A stretch of 64,000 nucleotides of DNA from CATOSP01 sp965237775. GTDB lineage: Bacteria; Chloroflexota; Dehalococcoidia; Lucifugimonadales; UBA3495. The stretch lies in NCBI GenBank assembly GCA_965237775.1, contig OZ250155.1, positions 1,178,001 through 1,242,000 of the forward strand, read 5' to 3'. Positions 1 to 9,021 of this stretch are shown in pieces; the stretch's first letter is position 1, and every line of letters starts with the position of its first letter. Made by a program: the position numbers and the translations under genes. The notes below the pieces were generated by a model that saw only the letters and a list, made by a program, of their open reading frames with translations, did no database searches and was not told the DNA's origin.

Positions 1-541
1 TGACCGTGCCCACCGCCGGGCCAAGGGGCTGCGCGACAACGCCCACCACCACGTGAGCCGGGCGTTGGTCCGGAAGTACCACACTCTGGGCATCGAGACA
101 CTGAACGTCTCCGGCATGATCCGGGCTGGCCTGCAGTCCAAGGCCCTGGCCGACGCCGGAATGTCCGGCCTGCTCCACCAGGTCCGCTACAAGGCCCAGT
201 GGTACGGCACCCGCGTCGTGGAAGCCGACCAGTGGTTTCCCAGCAGCAAGACCTGCTCCGTCTGCGGAGCGGTGAACGGAGATCTTCAGCGAGAACCGGA
301 TTGGGACTGCCCTGAATGCGGCTCCCATCACGATAGGAACGAAAACGCAGCTCGCAATCTGCTAAAACTTGCGCTACTCGCGGTAGGCGAGGATGCAATG
401 CTCCCGGACGGGAAGGCGCTGGCCGACGGCGGTTCCGTCATCGGTGAAACCGGCCCGGAGGAAGGGAGAACCAAGCGGGCGATGACGGTTGCACCGCAAC
501 TCACGCTGGCGGCGTAACCATCGTTACTCATTTGGATAACC
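1..541 (+). repeat. Right end of an IS607 element, copy 1
   Basis: Bases 1-541 match 24538-25078 with few differences, and the match stops abruptly after GGATAACC. This fixes the right boundary of the element at 541 here and 25078 in the other copy. The unmatched DNA beyond each boundary would supply the guide of the TnpB-associated RNA. Confidence 0.8.
2..517 (+). CDS. tnpB: IS607-type TnpB, C-terminal part (cut by window edge)
   Basis: The reading frame is open from the first bases, so the gene starts outside the window; a GTG at 53 is internal. It contains the RuvC glutamate segment (LNVSGM), a zinc ribbon (CSVCG and CPECG) and the final RuvC aspartate (HDRNENAA). TnpB is the RNA-guided nuclease partner of IS605/IS607 transposases. 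The segment is almost identical to the C-terminal third of the TnpB at 23711-25054, so it is a second copy of the same element. Here the last zinc-ribbon residues read CPECGSHHD, closer to consensus than CPECCSDHD in the full copy. Confidence 0.9.
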   Translation, partial: DRAHRRAKGLRDNAHHHVSRALVRKYHTLGIETLNVSGMIRAGLQSKALADAGMSGLLHQVRYKAQWYGTRVVEADQWFPSSKTCSVCGAVNGDLQREPDWDCPECGSHHDRNENAARNLLKLALLAVGEDAMLPDGKALADGGSVIGETGPEEGRTKRAMTVAPQLTLAA

Positions 542-810
542 TTTGATTACAGGTCCAGAAGGAACCTCAACAGAAAGTTTCTTGATTTTGACCAGTTAGG
601 TGGGCCTGAGAGGACTGTACGCAGTACCGCGTTTCAACTGGGTGGGTAGCCTGGTAAGCCCCCTGGTCCCTCGAATCAGTTGTTCCACGCAGGTCATCAT
701 AGAAGAGTCGGATGGTATAGGCAACACGGCCTGCCTGCCAGCCGGGGGATGCGCGGGTCGATTTCATCACATCCGTCTGATTCGACTTTGCACAGGCCCT
801 GGTTTCCCGG
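542..810. other. Short intergenic stretch between two insertion sequences
   Basis: No gene is supported here. The only recognisable structure is a 27-bp sequence at 783-810 that repeats the right end of the adjoining ISAs1 element together with its flank. Confidence 0.6.
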
Positions 811-2110
811 CAGGGCATGTGCAAAGTCGGTTGACAAAGGAAGACCTTCCCTCATAGATAGGAACAACGACCACCTATCTGATGGAGGAAGGTCACAATG
901 GGGTAGACGGGCAGGGTTTGATTTCAATGTCGACGCCCAGGGATTCATGGTTGATGTGGGCAGCCTGTATGACTGTCTGGGGCGTCTCAAAGACCGTAGG
1001 GACGCTCGTGGAATACGCTACAAGCTGGTCCACATCCTGGTATTTATTGTGCTGGCCAAACTGGCGGGCGAAGACAGGCTGACCGGCATTTCGGAATGGG
1101 TGTGGCATAGGAAGGAAGCATTAGCCAAGGCGTTGGGGTTGGAGCGCCCTCAAGCGCCGCACCGGACCACTTACAGCCGGATATTTGGAGAAAGACTGGA
1201 CGTGGGGGAGTTCGAGGAAGCGATGGGCAGCTTCTTCGCCGGCGTCCCAGGGGGTGGGCAACTGGTCCAGGTGACAATAGACGGCAAGACCCTGCGCGGC
1301 AGCATACCAGCGGGTCAGAACCGGGGAGTGCATCTGATGGCAGCCTATATCCCCGGGGAAGGGGTAGTGCTGGCTCAGACGGAGGTGGATGGCAAGGAAA
1401 ACGAAATCAAAGCGGCCCCGCGCCTCCTTGAGGCCATCGACTTGCGCGGCAAGGTGGTCAGTGGGGACGCCATGCTGGCGCAGCGTCAACTTTCAAGGGA
1501 AATCGTGGATGCCGGGGGAGAGTACGTCTGGACCGTCAAGAAGAACCAGCCCCGACTGCACCATGACATTGGCGCCTTCTTTGAAAGCGGTCTGGCCAGG
1601 GGACCAGCGTTGGAGAGCGGGGTTGGAGAGCCGTTCTCAGCCACCACGCTGGACAAAGGGCATGGGCGTATCGAGAAACGGGTTCTGAGCGCAAGTTGCG
1701 GCCTGAATGACTATCTGGACTGGCCCTATGTCCAACAGGTCTTCAAGCTGGAGCGGCGCTTCGAATACGTCGAAGAGGGCAAGATAACCCACGAGAGCGT
1801 CTACGGAATAACCAGCCTGGGGCCGGACCAGGCCAGTCCCGAAGGTCTTCTGGAAATTGCCCGGGGCCATTGGAACATCGAGAATGGCCTGCACTACCGC
1901 CGCGATGAGACCCTGCGGGAGGACTGGTGTCATCTACGTTTGGGACACGCCCAACACATGATGGCGGCGCTCAACAACCTGGTCCTGGGGCTGTTGCTGC
2001 GTCGCGGAGTCAGAAACGTGCCCCGGCAACGCCGCAGGTACGCCGCCAGATGGGACGAGGCTCTCACACTCATCACATCCCTCTGATGACCCGACTTTGC
2101 ACATGCCCTG
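811..2110 (+). mobile_element. ISAs1-family insertion sequence, complete
   Basis: Perfect 20-bp terminal inverted repeats lie at 811-830 and 2091-2110 and enclose one transposase gene. The 9-bp sequence GTTTCCCGG occurs directly outside both ends (802-810 and 2111-2119) and is a plausible target duplication; ISAs1 elements usually duplicate 8-10 bp. About 1.3 kb, typical of the family. Confidence 0.88.
947..2086 (+). CDS. ISAs1 family transposase
   Basis: DDE transposase of about 379 residues if started at the ATG at 947; the frame is open further upstream but that part overlaps the element end. The N-terminal associated domain (CLGRLKDRRDARG) is followed by the DDE core: first aspartate in TIDGKTLRGS, second in SGDAMLAQ, and glutamate in HWNIENGLHYRRDE. 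It appears intact and probably mobilises the 811-2110 element by cut and paste. Confidence 0.92.
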   Translation: MVDVGSLYDCLGRLKDRRDARGIRYKLVHILVFIVLAKLAGEDRLTGISEWVWHRKEALAKALGLERPQAPHRTTYSRIFGERLDVGEFEEAMGSFFAGVPGGGQLVQVTIDGKTLRGSIPAGQNRGVHLMAAYIPGEGVVLAQTEVDGKENEIKAAPRLLEAIDLRGKVVSGDAMLAQRQLSREIVDAGGEYVWTVKKNQPRLHHDIGAFFESGLARGPALESGVGEPFSATTLDKGHGRIEKRVLSASCGLNDYLDWPYVQQVFKLERRFEYVEEGKITHESVYGITSLGPDQASPEGLLEIARGHWNIENGLHYRRDETLREDWCHLRLGHAQHMMAALNNLVLGLLLRRGVRNVPRQRRRYAARWDEALTLITSL

Positions 2111-2136
2111 GTTTCCCGGTCTGAAACCCTTGAATC

Positions 2137-2165
2137 ATTGCTAATTGTTGTGATAGATTAGCAAT
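2137..2165. promoter_or_regulatory. Inverted repeat upstream of the giant surface-protein gene
   Basis: ATTGCTAA (2137-2144) and TTAGCAAT (2158-2165) form an 8-bp inverted repeat in an AT-rich patch about 120 bp before the start of the cadherin-like gene. It could be an operator; nothing ties it to a named regulator. Confidence 0.3.
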
Positions 2166-2283
2166 CGCGCAATGCGAATGAGCTTGTCAGCGGTATTCTG
2201 CCGACATAGACTTTAATTCCTAATCACATATCGCGGGCGCCATGCCAGACAAAGACTAGGTTGCGGCCGGTGAGAGGAGTATC

Positions 2284-5200
2284 GTGGAAGGACTGATTAG
2301 CAAGGTGAGAGCATTTTATAGGACCAATCCTCCCCAAGTTTTAGCGTCCGGAACAGAGCAACGGGACCCGTCAGGCCATGGGCTGACGGGTGGCCGCTAC
2401 CGCAATCGCTCCGAGACTCGCTCCCCCGGCGGCCCGGCCGCCTCTCTCGTATTGAACAAACGCCTCACCCTTCCTTTCCTGGCGTTTGTTGCGGTGCTGG
2501 CCGCGGGCCTGCTGTTCCTGATGCCCGGCGGCTTGCTCCAGGCGCAAGAGACAGCCGAGAGCATTACCTTTTACGAGAACAGCGGGGACCTGGTAGTGAC
2601 GCTGACGGCGTGGGACCCGGAGCGCGTGACCCCCATCCACTGGGCAATCCTGGACACAGATGTTGCCGCTGACCTGCCCGGCGGCGAAGTGCGCGCTGTC
2701 GCTGTCGATGGCACCACTGGCGTAATCACCGTCACTCCGGCGGATGAGATAGCTGATATCGACATCGCCGACCACGGTGACTTCACCGTGGAGAACGGCG
2801 TAGTGAGTTTCAAGGATAAGCCCGACTACGAGATGCCGCATGGCGGTCAGCTCGAAACCGCTGAGATGGACCCAGCCACCGGCTTGAACACCTACAAGGT
2901 GGTGGTGGTGGCCTCGGACGGCGGGAGCGATACGTGGGTGCAATACTTCAAGTTGACGGTCGAGGTCCTGGACTCGCCTGAAGATGGGAAAGTGGAGTGG
3001 ACCGTCGACCCGGACGGCGTGAGCTCAGAAGGTGCTGGACAGGATCTGCTGGAGTTCCAAGCCGGCGCCGTTGTAACTGCCGCCCTTACCGACCCGGACA
3101 ATGTCACAAGCGCCGACACAGATGGCGCAATAGACGACAGCGTCATCACATGGAGGTGGTACAGGTCGCCGAGCAGGTCTGGGCCATGGCACAATATCTT
3201 CGTAGAAGACGCCAGTGATCACGACACGGCGGACGCGGCAACCGCAGTGTACACCGCGTCGGATGATGGGGACAGCTACGACGTTGGCATGTACCTGCGG
3301 GTGGTGGCGGACTACGTCGACAGGCGCGAGAGCAGAGTGACTGCCGAATTCATCTCGCCCCACCCGGTGAAGGAAGCCAAACAGGAGGCGAACTCGATGC
3401 CCGAGTTCGCCACCACCGCCACAGCAAGGGATGTACAGGAGGCCCTGAAGGTTGGCAGCGACGTCGGCGCGCCGGTGACGGCTACAGACGTCGACCGCGA
3501 CGTGCTCAACTACACGCTGGCGGCTCAGTACAGTGTTGCTGCCGATGGAACACGAACAGCAATAACAACAGACCTTCCCTTCAATATTGACCCGGCTACG
3601 GGTCAGATAATGACCAACGCCAAACTGAACTTCGACCATGTCTACGATGCAGACACTGGCTTGGCCAGCACGACGGTGCCGCCCCGGGCATTCACCGTCG
3701 TGGTCAATGCCACGGACTCCGCCGGCGGCGAGACGGTGGAAGTGGCCCCAAACAACCTAGACGCCCCGCCAGACGGCTCAAACGCGGTGGTGACCATCAC
3801 CCTGGTGAACGTCAACGAGCCGCCTGAGTTCGTTGAGCCTGACACTGATCGTGATGATAGAGTCCCCGACAACGTCAAAGGGAGGGCGGCTGACAAATTC
3901 GAGGAAGGCGCTGACCCAGATACCGGCACCACCGAAAATGAACGCGCCTGGAACGCCGTGGTTTCCGACTACACGGTCTACGACCCGGAAGGGGTCGTTA
4001 TCAAAGGGGACAAGTGGAGCCTGGAGGGAGCGGACGCGGCCCTGTTCACGCTCACCCTAGACGAAGATAATGTCAAGAGGCTTAGGTTCATAGGACAGGC
4101 CGACTTCGAGACTCCCAGGGACTCAAATGGGGACAACATCTACGAGGTGACGGTGGTGGCCTCCGACGTGGAGCAGAGGGCGAAGCGGGAGGTGAGCGTC
4201 AAGATAACCGACAGCGACGAAGCCGGGATGATCAGGCTGTCGAGTGAGAATCCGGAGGCAGGCACGCCGGTAACGGCCACGCTTGAAGACTCGGACGGCC
4301 AGGTCATAAACGTCTCCTGGAAGTTGTACGTCTTGGACACTGCGGATGCTATGCCCACTGTAGGCAAGGACGTGACTACCGGTTCCGGTGGCATGATGTA
4401 CTCCTTCACCCCCACGTCTAATCAGATCAACAAGTATTTGAGGGTTACGGCCACGTACACGGACCGGACCGAAGACGAGAACAACGCCCCTGAACCTGTC
4501 GCAAACGACCTTGTCTCTGGTCAAACAATCGAAGAGACCAGCGGACATATGAACATCAGGTTCTATAACACGGCGACGTCAAGGACGGTGCAAGTCGTCT
4601 CCGCCCTGGTAAACAATCCGCCGGAGTTCGTCGAGGGTGCAAGTACGACAAGGTACGTGGAGGAGAACTCTGACGCCGAGAGGCCCGGCAGAGCAGTCGT
4701 CGAGAATATCGGAGCCCGGCTGGCGATCGATGACGCTGACCGGCCCCAAGACTCGCACACCTGGACGCTGGGCGGGCCTGACGCGGCTTCCTTCGACATC
4801 GACCCGGCCAACGGCCAGCTGAGGACCAGGGATGCGCTGGACCACGAGACCAAGAGCGCCTACACCGTCGTCGTCACGGTGCAGGACGGGTCTGGCCAGA
4901 CCAACGACAGCGACAGCATCACGGTAACCATCGAGGTGAAAGACCTGGACGAGAAGCCGGTTATGGGGGGGGAAGATAACATCCAACACCCCGAAGCCAA
5001 AACAGGCTCGGTAGTGACGCTGACGGCGTGGGACCCGGAGCGCGTGACCCCCATCCACTGGGCAATCCTGGACACAGATGTTGCCGCTGACCTGCCCGGC
5101 GGCGAAGTGCGCGCTGTCGCTGTCGATGGCACCACTGGCGTAATCACCGTCACTCCGGCGGATGAGATAGCTGATATCGACATCGCCGACCACGGTGACT

Positions 5201-7242
5201 TCACCGTGGAGAACGGCGTAGTGAGTTTCAAGGATAAGCCCGACTACGAGATGCCGCATGGCGGTCAGCTCGAAACCGCTGAGATGGACCCAGCCACCGG
5301 CTTGAACACCTACAAGGTGGTGGTGGTGGCCTCGGACGGCGGGAGCGATACGTGGGTGCAATACTTCAAGTTGACGGTCGAGGTCCTGGACTCGCCTGAA
5401 GATGGGAAAGTGGAGTGGACCGTCGACCCGGACGGCGTGAGCTCAGAAGGTGCTGGACAGGATCTGCTGGAGTTCCAAGCCGGCGCCGTTGTAACTGCCG
5501 CCCTTACCGACCCGGACAATGTCACAAGCGCCGACACAGATGGCGCAATAGACGACAGCGTCATCACATGGAGGTGGTACAGGTCGCCGAGCAGGTCTGG
5601 GCCATGGCACAATATCTTCGTAGAAGACGCCAGTGATCACGACACGGCGGACGCGGCAACCGCAGTGTACACCGCGTCGGATGATGGGGACAGCTACGAC
5701 GTTGGCATGTACCTGCGGGTGGTGGCGGACTACGTCGACAGGCGCGGCGGCAGCGAGACTGCCGAATTCATCTCGCCCCACCCGGTGAAGGAAGCCAAAC
5801 AGGAGGCGAACTCGATGCCCGAGTTCGCCCCGCACGAACACCAAAGGAGAGTACAGGAGGCCCTGAAGGTTGGCAGCGACGTCGGCGCGCCGGTGACGGC
5901 TACAGACGTCGACCGCGACGTGCTCAACTACACGCTGGCGGCTCAGTACAGTGTTGCTGCCGATGGAACACGAACAGCAATAACAACAGACCTTCCCTTC
6001 AATATTGACCCGGCTACGGGTCAGATAATGACCAACGCCAAACTGAACTTCGACCATGTCTACGATGCAGACACTGGCTTGGCCAGCACGACGGTGCCGC
6101 CCCGGGCATTCACCGTCGTGGTCAATGCCACGGACTCCGCCGGCGGCGAGACGGTGGAAGTGGCCCCAAACAACCTAGACGCCCCGCCAGACGGCTCAAA
6201 CGCGGTGGTGACCATCACCCTGGTGAACGTCAACGAGCCGCCTGAGTTCGTTGAGCCTGACACTGATCGTGATGATAGAGTCCCCGACAACGTCAAAGGG
6301 AGGGCGGCTGACAAATTCGAGGAAGGCGCTGACCCAGATACCGGCACCACCGAAAATGAACGCGCCTGGAACGCCGTGGTTTCCGACTACACGGTCTACG
6401 ACCCGGAAGGGGTCGTTATCAAAGGGGACAAGTGGAGCCTGGAGGGAGCGGACGCGGCCCTGTTCACGCTCACCCTAGACGAAGATAATGTCAAGAGGCT
6501 TAGGTTCATAGGACAGGCCGACTTCGAGACTCCCAGGGACTCAAATGGGGACAACATCTACGAGGTGACGGTGGTGGCCTCCGACGTGGAGCAGAGGGCG
6601 AAGCGGGAGGTGAGCGTCAAGATAACCGACAGCGACGAAGCCGGGATGATCAGGCTGTCGAGTGAGAATCCGGAGGCAGGCACGCCGGTAACGGCCACGC
6701 TTGAAGACTCGGACGGCCAGGTCATAAACGTCTCCTGGAAGTTGTACGTCTTGGACACTGCGGATGCTATGCCCACTGTAGGCAAGGACGTGACTACCGG
6801 TTCCGGTGGCATGATGTACTCCTTCACCCCCACGTCTAATCAGATCAACAAGTATTTGAGGGTTACGGCCACGTACACGGACCGGACCGAAGACGAGAAC
6901 AACGCCCCTGAACCTGTCGCAAACGACCTTGTCTCTGGTCAAACAATCGAAGAGACCAGCGGACATATGAACATCAGGTTCTATAACACGGCGACGTCAA
7001 GGACGGTGCAAGTCGTCTCCGCCCTGGTAAACAATCCGCCGGAGTTCGTCGAGGGTGCAAGTACGACAAGGTACGTGGAGGAGAACTCTGACGCCGAGAG
7101 GCCCGGCAGAGCAGTCGTCGAGAATATCGGAGCCCGGCTGGCGATCGATGACGCCAACGGCGAGGGTCCCGGCTTGCACACCTGGACGCTGGGCGGGCTG
7201 ACGCGGCTTCCTTCGACATCGACCCGGCCAACGGCCAGCTGA
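2284..7242 (+). CDS. Giant secreted cadherin-like repeat protein, part before frameshift
   Basis: GTG start at 2284 preceded by GAGAGGAG. A signal-peptide-like hydrophobic stretch lies around residues 60-90 (LTLPFLAFVAVLAAG). The rest is cadherin-like extracellular domains rich in Asp/Glu calcium-binding type motifs (VSVKITD, DFETPRD, ALDHETK). Two copies of an about 800-residue block are present (see the repeats). At about 7197 one C present in the first copy is missing, the frame changes and translation stops at 7242. The natural protein continues in the next entry, giving about 2,150 residues. Likely a cell-surface adhesin or matrix protein. Confidence 0.85.
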   Translation: MEGLISKVRAFYRTNPPQVLASGTEQRDPSGHGLTGGRYRNRSETRSPGGPAASLVLNKRLTLPFLAFVAVLAAGLLFLMPGGLLQAQETAESITFYENSGDLVVTLTAWDPERVTPIHWAILDTDVAADLPGGEVRAVAVDGTTGVITVTPADEIADIDIADHGDFTVENGVVSFKDKPDYEMPHGGQLETAEMDPATGLNTYKVVVVASDGGSDTWVQYFKLTVEVLDSPEDGKVEWTVDPDGVSSEGAGQDLLEFQAGAVVTAALTDPDNVTSADTDGAIDDSVITWRWYRSPSRSGPWHNIFVEDASDHDTADAATAVYTASDDGDSYDVGMYLRVVADYVDRRESRVTAEFISPHPVKEAKQEANSMPEFATTATARDVQEALKVGSDVGAPVTATDVDRDVLNYTLAAQYSVAADGTRTAITTDLPFNIDPATGQIMTNAKLNFDHVYDADTGLASTTVPPRAFTVVVNATDSAGGETVEVAPNNLDAPPDGSNAVVTITLVNVNEPPEFVEPDTDRDDRVPDNVKGRAADKFEEGADPDTGTTENERAWNAVVSDYTVYDPEGVVIKGDKWSLEGADAALFTLTLDEDNVKRLRFIGQADFETPRDSNGDNIYEVTVVASDVEQRAKREVSVKITDSDEAGMIRLSSENPEAGTPVTATLEDSDGQVINVSWKLYVLDTADAMPTVGKDVTTGSGGMMYSFTPTSNQINKYLRVTATYTDRTEDENNAPEPVANDLVSGQTIEETSGHMNIRFYNTATSRTVQVVSALVNNPPEFVEGASTTRYVEENSDAERPGRAVVENIGARLAIDDADRPQDSHTWTLGGPDAASFDIDPANGQLRTRDALDHETKSAYTVVVTVQDGSGQTNDSDSITVTIEVKDLDEKPVMGGEDNIQHPEAKTGSVVTLTAWDPERVTPIHWAILDTDVAADLPGGEVRAVAVDGTTGVITVTPADEIADIDIADHGDFTVENGVVSFKDKPDYEMPHGGQLETAEMDPATGLNTYKVVVVASDGGSDTWVQYFKLTVEVLDSPEDGKVEWTVDPDGVSSEGAGQDLLEFQAGAVVTAALTDPDNVTSADTDGAIDDSVITWRWYRSPSRSGPWHNIFVEDASDHDTADAATAVYTASDDGDSYDVGMYLRVVADYVDRRGGSETAEFISPHPVKEAKQEANSMPEFAPHEHQRRVQEALKVGSDVGAPVTATDVDRDVLNYTLAAQYSVAADGTRTAITTDLPFNIDPATGQIMTNAKLNFDHVYDADTGLASTTVPPRAFTVVVNATDSAGGETVEVAPNNLDAPPDGSNAVVTITLVNVNEPPEFVEPDTDRDDRVPDNVKGRAADKFEEGADPDTGTTENERAWNAVVSDYTVYDPEGVVIKGDKWSLEGADAALFTLTLDEDNVKRLRFIGQADFETPRDSNGDNIYEVTVVASDVEQRAKREVSVKITDSDEAGMIRLSSENPEAGTPVTATLEDSDGQVINVSWKLYVLDTADAMPTVGKDVTTGSGGMMYSFTPTSNQINKYLRVTATYTDRTEDENNAPEPVANDLVSGQTIEETSGHMNIRFYNTATSRTVQVVSALVNNPPEFVEGASTTRYVEENSDAERPGRAVVENIGARLAIDDANGEGPGLHTWTLGGLTRLPSTSTRPTAS
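2593..4967 (+). repeat. Intragenic 2.4-kb direct repeat, unit 1
   Basis: Matches 5011-7384 at a constant offset of 2418 bp (806 codons, in frame) with near-identity over about 2.37 kb. Differences are concentrated in a few short blocks rather than scattered. Confidence 0.9.
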
Positions 7243-7384
7243 GGACCAGGGATGCGCTGGACCACGAGACCAAGAGCGCCTACACCGTCGTCGTCACGGT
7301 GGAGGACAGCTCCAACGAGCCCAACGACAGCGACAGCATCACGGTAACCATAGAGGTGAAAGACCTGGACGAGAAGCCGGTTAT
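5011..7384 (+). repeat. Intragenic 2.4-kb direct repeat, unit 2
   Basis: Second unit of the repeat at 2593-4967. Block differences lie at about 5745-5756, 5827-5851, 7150-7177 and 7300-7320; the single-base loss near 7197 shifts the frame. Confidence 0.9.
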
Positions 7385-8729
7385 GCAGGTAGGCAGCCTG
7401 ACGATGTCCGGTCCAGCCGACGCCAAGCACACCGAGAACAGCACGGAGACCGTGGCCACCTACACTTTAACCGGCATGAACGCAGCCAATGCTACCTGGT
7501 CCTTGCAGGGCGATGACGCCGACGACTTCGATATCATGGGTGGCACGCTCACCTTCATGAGGGCGCCTGACTACGAGGACCCGGCGGACGCAGACATGAA
7601 CAACATTTACAGTGTCATCGTCAAGGCTAACGACGGCGCGTCTGAAGCTACGAAGACTGTGACCGTCAGGGTCGAAAACGAAGAGGAGAAGGGCATGGTG
7701 GAGCTGTCGTCGTTGACCCCGGTGGTTGACGTCGAATTGACCGCCACCCTGACGGACCCAGACGGCAGCATAACCGGGGAGACGTGGCAGTGGTCCAGGT
7801 CCAGCACCATGAACGGGGTCTTCACGCAGATCCCCAGTGCGAATATGGCGAGCTACACGCCGAAGGCCGCGGACGACAGCGACTACCTGATGGTTGAGGT
7901 TACGTACACCGACGGCCACGGCACCGGCAAAGACTCTGAGATGGCGACGACCGGGATGGTAACCACGGTTCCGGACCAGCCGGGCACGCTAAACCTATCG
8001 TCGATGACCCCGGTGGTTGGCACGGAGCTGACCGCCACCCTGACGGACCCGGATGGCGACGTAACCGGGGAGACGTGGATGTGGTACAAGTCCATGGACA
8101 GTACCTTCATGGACGGGACCGAGATGGAAATCGCCGGTGCGACTATGGCGAGCTACACGCCGATGGCTGCGGACGAAGGCTACTACCTGATGGTCAAGGT
8201 GATGTACACCGACGGCCACGGCGCCGGCAAGGAACAGATGGCGACGACGACCGGGATGGTAACCACGGTCCAGGACCGGCCGGGGACGGTAACTCTGTCG
8301 TCGATGACCCCGGTGGTTGACGCCATGCTGACCGCTACCCTGACGGACCCCGACGGCGACGTAACCGGGGAGACGTGGATGTGGTACAAGTCCATGGACA
8401 TGACCTTCATGGACGGGACCGAGACGCCAATCTCCGGTGCGAATATGGCGAGCTACACGCCGATGACCGCGGACGAAAACTACTACCTGTTGGCCAAGGT
8501 GATGTACACGGACGGCCACGGCAGCGACAAGATGGCGATGGAGACGTCGGCCAACGCGGTGACCGCCGGAGACCTCTTGGTTGTCAGGTATGACGCCAAC
8601 GGGGACGGGGAGATCCAGAAGAGCGAGGTCATAAAGGCCATCAACGACTACCTCTTCCCTCAGGCGGGAGTTGACCCCATCAGCAAGGCCGAGGTGATCA
8701 GGCTCATAAACCTCTACCTCTTCCCCTAG
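7200..8729 (+). CDS. C-terminal part of the same cadherin-like protein with dockerin-like tail
   Basis: Continuation of the preceding gene in the frame restored after the single-base loss near 7197; it is not an independent gene because no start signal is seen. It holds the end of the cadherin block, then three about 95-residue Ig-like repeats (LSSMTPVVG, LTATLTDPDGD, TGETWMWYKS, ASYTPMAADE, MYTDGHG) with nearly the same wording. The tail YDANGDGEIQKSEVIKAIN followed by KAEVIRLINLYLF is a calcium-loop pair of dockerin type. The same tail ends the fragment at 13152, so it may be a shared sorting or attachment module. Followed by a strong terminator. Confidence 0.82.
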   Translation, partial: DAASFDIDPANGQLRTRDALDHETKSAYTVVVTVEDSSNEPNDSDSITVTIEVKDLDEKPVMQVGSLTMSGPADAKHTENSTETVATYTLTGMNAANATWSLQGDDADDFDIMGGTLTFMRAPDYEDPADADMNNIYSVIVKANDGASEATKTVTVRVENEEEKGMVELSSLTPVVDVELTATLTDPDGSITGETWQWSRSSTMNGVFTQIPSANMASYTPKAADDSDYLMVEVTYTDGHGTGKDSEMATTGMVTTVPDQPGTLNLSSMTPVVGTELTATLTDPDGDVTGETWMWYKSMDSTFMDGTEMEIAGATMASYTPMAADEGYYLMVKVMYTDGHGAGKEQMATTTGMVTTVQDRPGTVTLSSMTPVVDAMLTATLTDPDGDVTGETWMWYKSMDMTFMDGTETPISGANMASYTPMTADENYYLLAKVMYTDGHGSDKMAMETSANAVTAGDLLVVRYDANGDGEIQKSEVIKAINDYLFPQAGVDPISKAEVIRLINLYLFP

Positions 8730-8761
8730 GACCTGCCGAGATTCACGCCCGGCAGCGGTGC

Positions 8762-8804
8762 GCGGCCCAGGAGAGTCTCACTCTCCTGGGCCGCTTATTT
8801 TCTT
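8762..8804 (+). terminator. Intrinsic terminator after the cadherin-like gene
   Basis: A perfect 14-bp stem (GCGGCCCAGGAGAG at 8762-8775, complement at 8781-8794) with a 5-base loop is followed by TTATTTTCTT. It sits 33 bp after the stop codon at 8727-8729. Confidence 0.9.
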
Positions 8805-8814
8805 GGCCGGGCAT

Positions 8815-8997
8815 TTTCAAGGCCCCTCTGTCAGTCGGGTCTGCCCCTTTTCACGGCATATAGTGATGCGTGGGATGTCTACGATGCGGCCAACCCAGAA
8901 GACCGCACGGAAGCGTTGGCCGAACTCCGCCGCGCCGCACTTGCCGCCGGTAAAAACGAAGTGCAGGTCGTCAACCGCGCATTGGGCGCGCCCGGTC
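8815..8997 (+). pseudogene. C-terminal remnant of an unidentified gene, split by an ISKra4 element
   Basis: An open frame (AYSDAWDVYDA, EDRTEALAELRRAALAAG) with coding-like composition runs into the insertion sequence at 8998. Removing the element and one copy of the 8-bp target duplication lets the frame continue from 10476 for a few codons (RPVIPFAAIK) to a stop near 10515. So the insertion hit the end of a gene. I do not recognise the family, and the 5' part is not visible. Confidence 0.45.
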
Positions 8998-9021
8998 GGG
9001 TGTGACTGAAACCAGTTGGGG

